DNA of 64,000 bases from Limonium bicolor (taxonomy: Eukaryota > Streptophyta > Magnoliopsida > Caryophyllales > Plumbaginaceae), in the NCBI GenBank assembly GCA_023374045.1, contig CM041776.1:323789925-323853924 (forward strand), read 5' to 3'. This document shows positions 46,201-59,928 of the stretch, piece after piece. Each line of letters begins with the position of its first letter. The first letter of the stretch is position 1. The position numbers and the translations under genes were made by a program. The notes beneath the pieces are model-generated. The model was not told the DNA's origin and searched no databases. It saw nothing but the letters and a program-made list of their open reading frames with translations.

Positions 46201-47769
46201 GCCCTTAAATGACTTAAACTTAAACACTGAATTTCCCACATATAAAAGCTTTCAACCTGCAAATACACACAACAATGCTCCCATTGCAATATAAGTGTTC
46301 TCTTAATTCACCTTATACTTATCTTACTACTTATTTCCATGGCTCCTTAATCACAAGTTCATAGACTAGTTTAAATTATTTTTTCCTAGGTTATATAACC
46401 CATTACCTAATGTAAGCCCTAGGCTACATTGGTACTCATCTAGAACTCATTCCTTAAACCACCATTAGGTAAGCAATTTACCTTGTTTTCTCAAGCTTAT
46501 CTTAACTTCCTCCTCAGACCTTTTTCCCTTGGGAATCTCGGCCACCATCTTAACTCCCCTTGCCAATGTCCTAATCAATACACAATGACTCTCATGAGTG
46601 CTAAATAATACACTAACCTTAAGGAGTAAACCCTATGTTCAAAATGTGTTTTAAGGTATTAAATTGAATGCTTTACCTTGGATTCTCAAAACAAGCTTGG
46701 ATATGAATCAAGTAGGACCTCCTCTAGCCATTGGAGAATAGAATCAAGCTAGAACAATGGATAAAACAAGGCTCCATGAGAAGGTAATTTTTGGTCATGA
46801 AGAAGAAGTGGTGGAAACATGGTTTTTCTTACATATTCTTTACCTTAAGATAATGGAGAACCAAATGGGCTCTTCACAGTTGATCTTCCTCCATCAATGG
46901 AGTTTTCCCTTGGCATCGAAATGCAGCTTTGAAGGATTTGAAATGATAGAAATCTAGAGCTTGAGCTAACTAAGAATAATATGTGTTTAGTTTTTGATTT
47001 GGAGCTAAAATGAGCAAGTTATTGACATTTGAAGATGAGGCAACCATTGAGGCTGCTCTTACGTGAATGGAGAAGAGAGGAGGTGAAGAAAACCGTGGGA
47101 AGAAGAGAAATGAAGAGAGAAGAAGAAAGGTAGGCTAATATGAGATATTTTGCTTTTAAAAGCAAATAGTAACTTCATTTACTTTCCTCTCATTTTCTTT
47201 TCTTATTTAATGAAGTCTTTAATGACTCATCCCTTAGAAACCGGCCCCCTCATTAGATAAGGCTAACATGGTCTTTGTTGACCAACTAATTGACTTATGT
47301 TGATTTAAGCTTAATTTGGCACTATTCACAAACTAGTGCACATATTTGTGAAATTTTTGATTTCCCATTGATTTAGACATCCTAATGTGATACTACTTAG
47401 TACACATGTTGATTAAGATGTAATCATAGGCATTTAGCCACTCAAAACCCATTTCTAAGACAATTTCTCAAAAAGGTGCTTTAAGGAGTCTTAAAGCACA
47501 TTTTGTGTTTAAGCTTCTTTTTGAGCTTGGTTTTCTTTGCTAATTGATTTTAAATGTCCATTAGCACGTTAATAAGGTCTTATAAGGATATTTGGGTGCT
47601 AATTAAAGTCACTCCAAGCTTAAAGCACATTTTTGCCTAAATTGCCTTTAAGGCGTTTTCTTGTGTTTTCCTTGGTTTAAATTGTCTAGCAATCTTTCTA
47701 AGGCATATTTTAGCCTTACTACATCATAAATTGATTTTTACTCGGCATACTTAGGTTTGGGGTATTTCA
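43225..47769 (-). mobile_element. B 3' LTR
   Basis: Close match to 53054-57577. It contains the hairpin array (44866-45190), a 24-bp unit copy (about 46185-46210), and the AAAGCACATTTTGTGTTT segment near its outer end. A repeated AACCATCCTTTAAA-AGGAATGG inverted repeat lies at about 43830-43960. Confidence 0.9.
44866..45190. repeat. CCGACC/GGTCGG inverted-repeat array (B 3' LTR)
   Basis: Five units with cores CGACCGACCTTG, CCGACCGAACTTG and complementary GGTCGGTC or GTTCGGTC, each followed by ATTCC or similar. Arms vary between GACC, GAAC and GTCC types while staying largely complementary. Confidence 0.85.
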
Positions 47770-47770
47770 A

Positions 47771-47786
47771 TCTACCCCCCTTAAAA
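47771..47786 (-). other. Polypurine tract of B
   Basis: The minus strand reads TTTTAAGGGGGGTAGA one base from the 3' LTR. A similar run at about 48934-48948 could be a second internal tract. Confidence 0.8.
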
Positions 47787-48025
47787 GAACTTTGTCCCCA
47801 AAGTTCCCATGCATCTTATCTTATTAGAATACATGTCTTACCTCATTCCATAGATCATATAGATCATACTTATGTATGCTTAAACTCATTGAATCATTAG
47901 ATCCACCATATGCTTATACTTAAATATGACACAACACGCTTAAGCATGTATAGCACTCAAAATTCCCTTTGTTCCTTTGATGATTAAAACAATCACATAA
48001 TTTTCCAACGTATTCTCCCATGTCA

Positions 48026-48146
48026 CCGGTCCGTAGACAATGGTTCGTTCGTCCTCGTCACCATGGGCCATAATACAAAACACTCTGCTCTCCCCATGTC
48101 ACCGGTCCGAAGACAAAGGCTCGTGCGTCCTCGACTTCATGGGCGA
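48026..48146. repeat. Imperfect tandem duplication in B interior
   Basis: CATGTCACCGGTCCG-AGACAA and CGTCCTCG...CATGGGC occur twice, about 75 bp apart. A counterpart of one unit can be traced near C's interior end (about 43138-43185). Confidence 0.65.
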
Positions 48147-51100
48147 GACTCGGTAAAAAGGTAATCCTTTTTACGAGGTCATGTGAGGAATAATTCCTCT
48201 AATTAAAAATACAATCAACTCCAATTTCATTTTATACTAACGCCTCCATCCTTGGCATGATATAATTGTGACCACTGATAGGGAGTTTCAGGAATCATCC
48301 AACCCTGATGTGATCAGCATCAGTGTAGAACTATCCTTCCACCCCAATTTGTGTTCGGTTTCCCTTGATCCCTAGAAAATCAAGTTCCACCTCCCACGTC
48401 ATTTTCAAACATCAAATAATTCACTCATGTCCAATTTTCTATCTTTTAGTGATTCTAGTCGTAATCATTACATCTCCAAGGTGTGGACTCAGTCCATCTA
48501 CATTCCCAATTCATCTCTTAGTACTTACCTCAGGACTTAAATTCCTACTAAGTTCTATATCAATCTCATACCAACTTTCACCGTCTTATACCACATAGCA
48601 TTACTATTTCCTAACTCATACTCATATCGAACAGTATCCCACAGTGTTATCTTATTCTTATCTCACACATAGTCTCCTATCGACTCATACCTCATATATT
48701 CCATATTCCTTAAGTCTCCTTAATCCTCTTCCTTAATTCTCTTAACTTGTACTCACGCCGGAGTTAACAAGATAGGTACTTAATATGTACGATATTCACA
48801 TCTTCTGTGTGCAATAGCCATGATTTATCTTAAAATGTTTATGTAAAACATATTCTCAAATTCTTTTGTGCTATGCGCACCGTAGTTTATGTACTCATTA
48901 CATAAATATACGCTAAGCGGCTTTCGCTCTACCCCCCTTAAAATGGATTACGCCCACGTAATCAACACCATATCATTCTTGAACATAAGTTCAAGATGTC
49001 TAATTCTCACCAAGCATGCTAGCTTTCATGTCATCTATCTCACTTACGATTCGATCAGAGGGTCAAAACTATGCTAATGACTTAGTCTCTGCATCGAGGA
49101 TTCTTAACGGTACTTATACCATTTTCTTAACTTAGTTTGGTCTAACTCAAAAGTGCTGGTCTGCTAGCTTCAGCTGCGCGACTCTAACAATCTTAGGCCT
49201 AACTGCCTTTCTAATCATTAATAGTATTGTATATCCTTCTGCCTCCTTACGGTCTAGGAATAGTGGCTCTCAGTGGACACGTGTTATCTTTTTATATACA
49301 CGGCCTTAATGAGTTGTAACTCGTCTATCCATTCTCCTTGAAGATCTATGTTCATACTCTTAGTGTTTTCTCAAATGTCTAAATTGTTCACTCCAACTGA
49401 CCTTTGGTCTGAGGATTGACCCTTAATCTGAAACTACTATTTAGTGCTTATTACGCTTTGCAGTCTATCCTAACACTTTAAGACATGTCCAATGTCTGTG
49501 CTTAACAATCCGTGCTCTTCGCACTTCATAGTCCTTAATCATTTGTTCTCTGATTCCTTTGTGTTATTGGTTCAAATGAATTCTTCTCTTCGACTGTTTG
49601 TGGTAGTAGCTGCTCTTGTCTGATCTTGCGTCGTTGTCGTGGTACGGAGTCGACTACTTCCCGTGTTCTTTACACCACTCGTCTACATGCATGGGGGTAC
49701 CTTACTGGTACATTACTACTTACCCAACTAACTCATAAATGAGCGTGTCAGGCCTGCAATCCCCGTGGGGTGCAGTCGTCCCACATCTCTTTTTAGTAAA
49801 ACTCGTAATGTCCGTCACACGTTTAGCTATTGCTAATTATGAAGTATTCTGTTGTCGATTCTCCTCTTCATCATTCCATAATAACCTTATTGTTCTTCTT
49901 CAACTTAATCAAGGAAAATCCCATTTACTATGTTCTTGAGTATGGTATGCTCCAGCTCCTTTATGTTTCCCGTACTGATTTGGTCTCTTAGTAACTGAGG
50001 TCTCTTTCCATAGAGCCTCTTATCTTGTTTCTCATGTCGATCTACTAGGAATGCACTTCCAGTTCCTTAAGGAATGGGTAGTGTGCTTCCTGTGAAATCT
50101 TACCTAACCGGGTCCAGACTACTGGCATCAATGCACAGTTCGTCTACCATCTTATTCCCTTAATTATATTGGTTTTAGCTCATAAATCTAATTGCCTCAG
50201 TGTCAATATTTGACGGCTCATACCTAATGGTTGCTTTATTGCGCACCATGACTTAATCCCTTTATATAAATATTGTACCATGACCTACTAACGTGGTAGC
50301 GTGGTAGTTGGCCTTTAACATGTTGCCCATTGATGGCGCAACTACTTACTCACTTATTCTAACATCTTATCTTATATTCAATCCCTTCTTGGTGTAAACA
50401 CACTGGGAGTTCTCTAATTTCGGTGTTTGGCGGTTGCCGTACCGTGTTGTAAAATGGTATCTCTTAATATGCAGGTGTTGCTCAATCTTATGTTCAAGTA
50501 GGCTAAATTTTTTTTCCCACATTCTTTCATCCTTTACGATGTTATCTACCATGTAATTTTACCGGTTACTGAAGAAAGTCATCCGTTTACTCACAAGCTC
50601 TTCTGAGCGTTGGTCTCTTGACGTGCCATTCTGTGCACTCACCATGTTTATCTTTGATGATTACTGATTCTTAAATCCTGGGTGTTGGATATGAGGTCTG
50701 TCTCTGCAGCCTTCCTTATTACTCAAGTGTATCTGGTATGTCCTAATGTAGTATCAAGGTTTACAGTTTTCATTCTCTAATGAAAGTGTATTACTTCTCT
50801 AATAAGTGAAAGCCCTTTTTGAGGGGTTATTCCCACTCATGGCCTCACAACAAGGAGAGGTATCCCCACCCTAAAAGGCATGGTTCGTTCTCCGCCCCTG
50901 CCAATGTACTATCTCATTATTCTCATTGGTGCCTTTCCTGGCAATATTTTCCACAATCTAAGTTATAGGTTTGGTAACCGTTCACATCTACGAATTGTAG
51001 TTCCATCGTGGCTTAAATAAGCTCTCTTACAACTTACTGCGCCTCGGACTCTGATGTGGTTAACATCCTTGGCTCGTAGGCTCTTAGTGCTTAATGCCTC

Positions 51101-53036
51101 AGTCCATTACTTGTACTCTTATTCATCTTTAGGTTATCCTAATAGGTTTCTGGTTCTTAGACGCTATCCACCGTTAGGTTACATATTAAATGTAGTATCG
51201 GGTTTCATGGTAAGTTGCTGCATCCTGCTTCCTGCTATGGATGTTTATTAAGGTGATCTGAGGTTACTTAGTGTCCTTGACAATACTGTCATTTTACTAG
51301 ACTTATGTCTTTTAGCAAATAAGGCTAAGTTCGTATTAGGCGTTTGCCTTGCGGTGTCCAAGTTGGATATAATCCTGTCATCTTATACTTCCATCTCAAC
51401 GCTTCGTTCAACTTTCGTTGACTATGCCACCCGTTGATGATCAATCATACTTGGGTGTTAATGAGTTAGACAAACAGTATTAACTGTCATTCATCAGTTT
51501 GTTCGGCTCGACTATGCCCGCTCTGTGGGGGTAGTGCTCTGAGCTTTCCTTTTCCAGGGTTGTACGTCTTTAATCCTTAGTAGGTTATAGCTTACGTTCA
51601 TTTCTTTTACCCTTGTTTTTGGGTTTACTAACATATTCAAAGAAGATTGTTATTATCGGTATGCTTAACGGTCATCTCGGGAGTTTTATCCAGCTCTTCT
51701 TGGAAGACGTTATGTCAACGGTCTCAATGGTCTTATAATACATTCCTTGTATGTTATTGCTTACATATTGTTTGCTCGGATCACTGAGCGATCTCTTTGG
51801 TTCCTCTCTTCGAGGTTCGGGATTGGTGTTCTTACCCGTACTGTCAGTTGTTACTGCGGTAGGTTGTACCGTTGCTGACATTTATACCGTTTAGTGTTCT
51901 GTCCAAGTTTGGCTCCCTACTGACTGGTGTATCCACTACTCTCATCATGGTCAGGCCGTCAGGCCCTTCCAAGGTCTCATTCTCCCGTTCTTATAGATTT
52001 ACAATCCGGTATTAGTGTGTACTACAACTGTAGCGTTCTATTACCTCGCCATGATGGCTTTCCGTACAGTTTAATCGTGGTAGCACTTGCTATGGCATGT
52101 GCGCCTTGCAAGATGGGTTACCGGTACTGTGTGCGTCGGTAGTGGTACTTCCACCTGATCTTTTATATCTTTGATAGTCCTCGGGAATCCTTCGATGTTT
52201 TCCGTTTTGGATTACTAGCCCATCCGGCAGTTTCCTGTGTTTTGACCGTACTGTCACTTATCCGGGCGTTCCTCTTTCTGAGGGAACTCCTTATTTTTTT
52301 CTTATGTCTTAATCCTCGCTCCCGTTTCCACACATTTTGTCGTGGTTACTAAGTAATGATCCTCCTTTATGCACTACATCGTAGTCCTATGCTGGTGTAC
52401 AGCTGTATGAGTTTCTACCGTCGTCTGCATTATGTCGGCCAGGTTTGCAACCTTCTTCATTGTATGGGGTTTGGAGTTCCGGTTCTTAACTGGACTTTCC
52501 AGTAATCTTATCCCTTAAGCTTTATATTATCCCACTGCTATGCTTATTCGGACCACTTTCCGGTACTCACGTCACTTATCTTTTCTTACCCATTGCACCT
52601 TTAGTGCTTTTCTTATCATTGGTACGGCGGGTTATTTCGACTGCGTAGCATGTCGACCCATGTTGCCGGTAATTACCGTTCCCTTATTGATAGAATTCCA
52701 TAGGTAGCACCTGTTTCTCTGTTGCACTCCATCAAAACCCTCCAAGTTCTCCGTAACTGTTGTGCAACAAGGTGTTTCTATTGCTTACTGTTAACTAAAC
52801 TAACTGCCAGATCGGGTTTCCCGAGTAAGAGAAGGCTTTCTTCTCTCTAGCGTTTGTTCCACATATTCAGGGTTAGGGATGTGGAGGGCGGGTCTAGGTA
52901 CTATGGATATCCGGTAAATACCGGGAAGTCCTAACTAACGCACCTCTCACTCTATCACTCAACCCTTACCCAGAACTCAAACTCAACCTCAGTATTCACC
53001 TAAGTTCGGTATTTCTTGTCTTCAGAGCGTAACTAC

Positions 53037-53048
53037 GCTCTGATACCA
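53037..53048 (-). other. Primer binding site of B in a hairpin
   Basis: TGGTATCAGAGC on the minus strand, 5 nt from the 5' LTR. It overlaps the hairpin at 53022-53043 (arms TCAGAGCGTA and TACGCTCTGA, 2-nt loop). Confidence 0.88.
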
Positions 53049-53053
53049 CTTTT

Positions 53054-56000
53054 TGTAACACCCCATCTCGATCCAATCGTGGTTATCACAAACTTATCGC
53101 CATATATACAAACTCTGCAGCGGATTTAATTACATTCCAGGACCTTGCCACGGTCTGACTACAGAATATACCGAACATTAGTACATACCAATCTTAACCA
53201 AATACATATCCTTCTTACAATCCCCTCACATCCTATACATCTTACTAACTCAAATGCCATACGAGTGTACATGCACAACTCGTAGGCCACACTTAACCCG
53301 TAACGCTTGTACCCCATCTTACTCTCGTGACGGCCGCCTCCTGACGTTCACCTGAGTAGTAAAAACAGCCCCCAAAGGGGTCAGCACGAATGCTGGTACG
53401 ATCCTCTCATGGCCCCCAAGCTAACGTGGCTACGACGACTAATTTTCGATAGCATGGAGTTTGATTAGATGCACAACATAATAGAAAGTGCAATAAACAA
53501 TCAATCCAAGTATGAACAATCAAAGTTCAAACACAATGAACGACTTGAGTGCGCTCCCTTAATTAGTGAGTCAATTATTTCACTCCTTAAGTTATATTTC
53601 CTCTTAATCTTAGTCCATCCTTATCTTACCTCAATCTTAGTCTTATCTTAATCTTAGAAAATAACCATCCTTTAAAAAGGAATGGATGTAGGTTATCTCA
53701 GTCTTATAATACAAACCATCCTTTAAATAGGAATGGTTGCAACTTAGCTCAACCTTATCTAATCTTAGAATACAAACCACTTTTTAAATAGAAATGATTG
53801 TATCTTATCTCAATGTTTATTTTTGTCGGGTCAAAAGCGACCCTAGCCAATGAGCTATGAACTCCACTGGTTGAATAAACAACTTATCTTATAATTTAGG
53901 ATTTAGGTGATCCTACCGCACCATCTTAATGCCACCTACCTTGGACTGTATGTCCAATGTAGCTGAGCCGGCAACCGACCCTAGGCAACAAGTCCGTAAA
54001 CAAGTCCTTAAGCGGAAGTCGGATCTGCTATAGATACCGACCCCCTTTTCATTAGCATGCATGACCGAGTCAGTCCCGGGTTCCTCACTCCCCCCCCTTA
54101 AGTTCCAGTTAGTAGAAGTCTCAAGACAATGTTTGTTGGTTAACCTTTTTCGGTTTATAACAACTAATATTAGGGAGCGTTCCTTAGTCTCACTCAATTC
54201 CTTACTAAACGTTGGTTAGTAAGTTCTCACGGTAAGTTGTGTTAGTTTTCAAACATCACACAACAATACAATCAACATGATATTCCGGTTGCATGCTTTA
54301 TCTTGTTTAGTGAGCACACAAAAACAAATAGCACACAAGCCGAGGGACACCTCGTTCGCAAGCAGGTCACAAGAAGAACTGTACCGTTCACCGTTGGTCG
54401 CTCGGTTGCTTACTCTCTTCCGGAGTCCAAATACTCAAGCCCTAAAACATTCATTCAGTTTTAGGTTGTTAATCACCTAACTTAATTCAACTTATATAAC
54501 TTACTTAACCCATAATGATTGCCCAGCTGACACCTCATAAGTTTTACAACTTATTCTAACAATCTAACCTTAAACTTTTAAGTTTATACTTATCTTACTC
54601 CCTTAGGTCTTTATACCTCTATTCATCATTGCCCTCTTAATGGGGTAATACTATACCTCTAATCTTTCTTAGGGTTCCTTTCTTTCTTTTTTTATTTTTA
54701 CAACTTAAGGGTCGACCGACCGTACCCAAGGTCGGTCCATTCCATAACCTATTACCGTTTGAAAATTTTCACCCCGACCGACCTTGCAAGTCCGGTCCCC
54801 AAGGTCGGTCCCTTCCTGAGAGTTTTTCCCGTGGGGAAATTTAAGCCCGACCGAACTTGCCAAGGTCGGTCCCAAGTTCGGTCGATTCAAGAGACTCAAT
54901 TCGTACACAAATACATGCCCGACCGAACTTGCAAGTCCGGTCCCCAAGTTCGGTCGATTCCAGAAACTCTTTCCGGTAGTGTAAACTGAGCTCGACCGAC
55001 CTTGCAGGTCCGGTCCCTAAGGTCGGTCGGCTCCAGAACCTTGTTTCTAAATTCCCTTTTGACTCCAACTTCTCCACTAGTTCCCCCATGTGTCCTAAGA
55101 CCACTTAGGCACTTAAACTTACCTTAAAACATCCCCTAAAACCTCCTTAACCATTTTCTCAATCCTTATAAGAAATTCCTAACACTTGTTACTTATTCCT
55201 TATATCTCCAACAAGTACTTCACCTAAGACTTCAACTAACACAATATTTCATTTCCATTAATGCAACTACTCCTCAAACATCATTATTCATCCATCTTTC
55301 CTTTGCTAAACCTTCCAAGGTTATCTTGCATCTCCATGCACCAATTCCTCTCTTTTCCATTTATTACTCATCATTCCTAAACTCTTGGACGTACCTAAAC
55401 ATTTCTTTTACTCAATTACTCTCCATTCCCATGACCTCACACTCTTATACATTCCTAGTCAATCTACAACATTCTCCTTCAATCTTCACTCCCAACTCCT
55501 AAGTCCACTCATTAACATCTAACCTAAAACCTTATTGTTCCACTACTAGCATCATCACTACTTACACAAGTTTCCCAAAACTTTCATTGATATATTCTCT
55601 AGTTCATACCTAATTCATCTTAAAGTATTATACACCTTCTCCTCCAAATTTTTCACAAGTCTTACCATTCATCTTACCATGACTTTGGTGTGTTCAATAC
55701 ACCCTTTTAAACTCTAATTTCCTCATAGAACTCTAGGTCATTCTAAACCTCAAGAACTACTTAGTTAACTCATTTCCACTCAAATTCCTCTTAATGATCC
55801 CTAGTAAATCCTAGGGCATATTAACTTCTCTAATATATTATCATGCCCAAATGCATTGTTTTTCTCATTCAATCATCTCACACACATCAAACCCTTTTCT
55901 CCTCATAATTTTCACCCAAACCAACTCATTCACAACAAACTCAATATAATGCAATAAGCTTAAATTGCATAGCACTAAGGCTCTTAAATGACATGGCTCT

Positions 56001-57577
56001 TAGGCCATTAAATGACTTAAACTTAAACACTGAATTTTCCACATATAAAAGCTTTCAACCTGCAAATACACACAACAATGCTCCCATAGCAATATAAGTG
56101 TTCTCTTAATTCACCTTATACTTATCTTACTAACTTATTTCCATTGGCTCCTTAATCACAAGTTCATAGACTAGTTTAAATTCTTTTTTCCTAGGTTATA
56201 TAACCCATTACCTAATGTAAGCCCTGGGCTACATTGGTACTCATCTAGAACTCATTCCTTAAACCTTAAACCACCATTAGGTAAGCAATTTACCTTGTTT
56301 TCTCAAGCTTATCTTAACTTCCTCCTTAGACCTTTTTCCCTTGAGAATCTCGGCCACCATCTTAACTCCCCTTGCCAATGTTCTAATCAATACACAATGA
56401 CTCTCATGAGTGCTAAATAATACACTAACCTTAAGAAGTAAACCCTAGGTTCAAAATGTGTTTTAAGGTATTAAATTGAATGCTTTACCTTGGAATCTCA
56501 AAACAAGCTTGGATATGAATCAAGTAGGACCTCCTCTAGCCATTGGAGAATAGGATCAAGCTAGAACAATGGATAAAACAAGGCTCCATGAGAAGGTAAT
56601 TTTCGGTCATGAAGAAGAAGTGGTGGAACATGGTTTTTCTTACATATTCTTTACCTTAAGAGAATGGTGAACCAAATGAGCTATTCACACTTGATATTCC
56701 TCCATCAATGGAGTATTCCCTTGGCACCTAAATGGAGCTTTGAAGGATTTGAAAAGATAGAAAGCTAGAGCTTGAGCTAACTAAGAATATATGTGTTTAG
56801 TTTTTGATTTGGAGCTAAAATGAGCAAGTTATGGACATTTGAATATGAGGCAACCATGGAGGCTGCTCTTACGTGAATGGAGAAGAGAGGAGGTGAAGAA
56901 AAATGTGGTAAGAAAAGAAATGAAGAGAGAGAAGAAGAAAGGTTGGCTAATATGAGATATTTTGCTTTTAAAAGCAAATAGTAACTTCCTTTACTTTCCT
57001 CTCATTTTCTTATTTCTTATTTAATGAAGTCTTAATGACTCATCCCTTAGCAACCGGCCCCCTCATTAGATAAGGCTAACATGGTCTTTGTTGACCAACT
57101 ATTGACTTATGTTGACTAAGCTTAATTTTTTTGCACTATTCACAAACTAGTGCACATATTTGTGAAATTTTTGATTTCCCATTGATTTAGACTTCCTAAT
57201 TGATACTACTTAGTACACATTTGATTAAGATGTAATCATAGGCATTTAGCCACTCAAAACCCATTTCTAAGACAATCTCAAAAAGGGCTTTAAAGAGTCT
57301 TAAAGCACATTTTGTGTTTAAGCTTGTTTTTGAGCTTGGTTTTCCTTGATAATTGCTTTTAAATGTCCATTATCATGTTAATAAGGTCTTATAAGGATAT
57401 TTGGGTGCTAATTAAAGTCAATCCAAGGCTTAAAGCAACATTTTTGCCTAAATTGCCCTTAAGGCGTTTTTCTTTGTTTCCTTGGTTTAAATTGTCTACC
57501 AATCTTTCTAAGGCATAATTTATCTTATACATAATAAATTGATGTTTACTGGCATACTTAGATTGGGGGGTATTTCA
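53054..57577 (-). mobile_element. B 5' LTR
   Basis: It opens TGTAACACCCC and ends GGGGTATTTCA in plus coordinates. Very similar to 43225-47769 with scattered indels, including a loss of about 45 bp near 55827. Hairpin array at 54706-55030. Confidence 0.9.
54706..55030. repeat. CCGACC/GGTCGG inverted-repeat array (B 5' LTR)
   Basis: Counterpart of 44866-45190 with the same five units and a few substitutions. Confidence 0.85.
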
Positions 57578-59923
57578 ATGGGGGCCAGTTTTTATGAGTC
57601 TTGTGACTCCCCTCCTCACATAAGTGGCTACTAACATATTAAGTCAAAAAAGCATAAAGTAAATAGTGAAAAAGTGGGAAAAGCAAACATAAACTCAACT
57701 TTCCTCTTCTCTCTCCTCTCATTCTTTCTTTCCCACCGTGAGACTCCCTCTCTTTCCTCTCTTCTGGTTCTTCTTCTTCCTCCACGATTTGGAGCCTCTA
57801 ATGGCTACCCACCTTCCTCACCTTGTACAAGCTTCGTAAAGCTCCGATTTAAAAACCGAGCATAGATCTTGCTCCTCTCACCAAGGCCTATATCTCCCTC
57901 TTTTCAAAATTCAAAAAGGAAGAAGTTCATCTCCTTGGGTTTTGTCCATTTGAAGAGTAAACTACACCATTTGGAGCTTGGAGTCTCACCAAGGCCTATC
58001 TCCCTCTCTTAGGTTGGCTGATTTTGCCCTCCTTAATACCTTGTTTTCTTCATTGTTGAGCATCTATTCAAACCTCCAATGGTGGGTGGAGCCCCTCCTT
58101 TGATTCATGGTAAAATCAATTCGAGGGTTTCCAAAGAGAATTGGGCAAGAGATTGCTTTGACCAATTTTGGTGTGAAGAGGAGTGGAGAAGAGGAGAAGA
58201 GTATTAAAAAGGAAACTTGTGAGAATTCAAGAGAATCGTGAGCGAACCGAGCAATGTGAGGACGGTGGTAAAAGTGAAACCAGGTGTAAATGTATGATTT
58301 TCTCATGCCCCGTTGTTAACCGACTTAGGCTGATTTGTGTGTTTGTGTGCCGGTTTAATCAAGACTAAAGCATGAAAATAAACCATTGTTTGATTATGTA
58401 TGTCTGTTGTATGCTGTATGAGCTAAATACTTGTATGCCGGTGTGGTCTAAATAGTAGTAGTATAGACCGACTCATAGTGAGTGGCAATTGACAAGAAAC
58501 TCGTAGAACGTAGTTATTATTTATAAATAATGGAAACGTGCAAACACACAAGCTATCGATTAAAGTATAACGATAACGTAAACATATGAACTCCCTACAA
58601 CGTGAGGCGATGTACGGGTTGAGTAAACACCCGATATGGTTAGATAACCAAATTGAAACAATCCACGGAACGAATAAGAGTGGAAAGATAAGTGAACCTC
58701 CGTTGAGAGGATTAAAGATAGTTCAAAGATGTGAACTTGTAAGAAAGTAAAAGAGACCTAAGGGACCATTTAACTCCCTTGAGACATGGTCAACCTCCTT
58801 TATGAGGATTTACCCGGTATAAGAAAATAATCGAAAGTATAAGTATATGAAATGTAAGGGTAACCCTTAAGCCGAAGATTACCCGACCTTAAGTAATGTT
58901 CCTAAAATTATTAGGCACATCGAGAGAGATGCTCCTAGACTATTATACATAATTATATTATAACTCCGAGAGAGGAGTGTATGGAAATGTGAGAAGTCAG
59001 AGAGTAGTCGGACCTATGTGAATGTAGTAGGAACTAAGAGAGTTCCGGGAGCTTGTCGAACTATGCTCGAGAGCCATGTGTTTTAGCTTAAGAAAGTATT
59101 AAGAATAACAAGCACGACATAGGAGACATGTAGTGTCTCAAGAACTACAAGAGCTTGAGTAATAGTGACCCAAGAGCGTGGGGGAGATAAAGTATAAGTA
59201 ACCCAAGAGAGTGGTGTGAGATAATAATGAGTAACCCAAGAGAATGGTTGAGAATATGAACAAGTAGCCCAAGAGAGCGGGTGAGTAATTGAATAAGTAA
59301 CCAAGACACAGGGAGGTACAAGACCTCCAGGCCTAAGAGTAAATTAATGCAACTAACAACCTTGTTATGTTAGTTAAGGATTGTATTCCAAGGGTGAATG
59401 TGAATCCTGTGCAGTGTACATATGTAATGTATTGCTATGTTGCATGTTGATTGAACAAAATGAATCTCATGCTCTCGACAAAAGTAGTTAGTGTGCCCCG
59501 GTTAGCACTCAGGGTATGTGAATTTCATATGCAGCTTTAAGCTGAGCCCCTAGGGTCATGTTTTTATTTACAGGTACCCGGAGATGATACCGCTCGAGTG
59601 TGGACGGAGTCGGTGGTTAGCAAGGGTAGTTAGAATTTATTTCACTCATGAATTTGAATAAGGTGTAAGACCGAATATGTTATCGCATCCATATTGTAGA
59701 CTCGGTATAGTAAGGAAATGAGATGAGTATTGTGTTTGTATTGTGTACTCGGTTGGTCCAGTCCATCAGACCTTACTGTATGTGAGATAGGCCTGGTTAG
59801 CCACGAGGGTGGCTATCGGCATTGTATCACCCTTCGTTGTAATAGAGTTCCGCTGCGTGATTATGGATAATTTGTGGCAGATTAAGGGGTAGGGTAATGA
59901 GAGATTAACGTTGGGGTGTTACA
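57578..59923 (+). mobile_element. Element C 3' LTR, missing its first ~500 bp
   Basis: It begins within the LTR at the point equivalent to 9597 (GGGGCCAGTTTTTATGAG) and runs to GGGGTGTTACA at 59923, followed by the target duplication CCTGG. It preserves the roughly 750 bp deleted from the 5' LTR (58475 to about 59228). Tandem repeats at about 59160-59310; stem-loop at 59796-59816. Confidence 0.85.
59160..59310. repeat. Imperfect tandem repeat in C 3' LTR
   Basis: Four to five copies of a unit near 35-40 bp with core AAGTAACCCAAGAGAGTGG and a following GTGAG. In the 5' LTR the equivalent place is the breakpoint with A (37991), where a 43-bp direct duplication is seen. Confidence 0.7.
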
Positions 59924-59928
59924 CCTGG

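Larger units (their letters stand above)
47770..53053 (-). mobile_element. B interior, no recognisable coding sequence
   Basis: 5.3 kb with only short frames on both strands. The longest minus-strand candidates (50367-50552, 51672-51881) match no family I know and are not kept in C. The 5' leader (about 51890-53053) is shared with E and C. An imperfect duplication is at 48026-48146. Confidence 0.7.
43225..57577 (-). mobile_element. Element B: long non-autonomous gypsy-like LTR element
   Basis: A minus-strand element of about 14.35 kb with LTRs of 4.5 kb each. It sits in C's 3' LTR. It has a polypurine tract and primer site but no recognisable gag-pol in 5.3 kb of interior. The first seven bases of the left LTR are missing and no target duplication is seen, so a deletion removed the left junction together with the end of C's interior and about 500 bp of C's 3' LTR. 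Such large elements without coding capacity are called LARDs. Confidence 0.85.
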
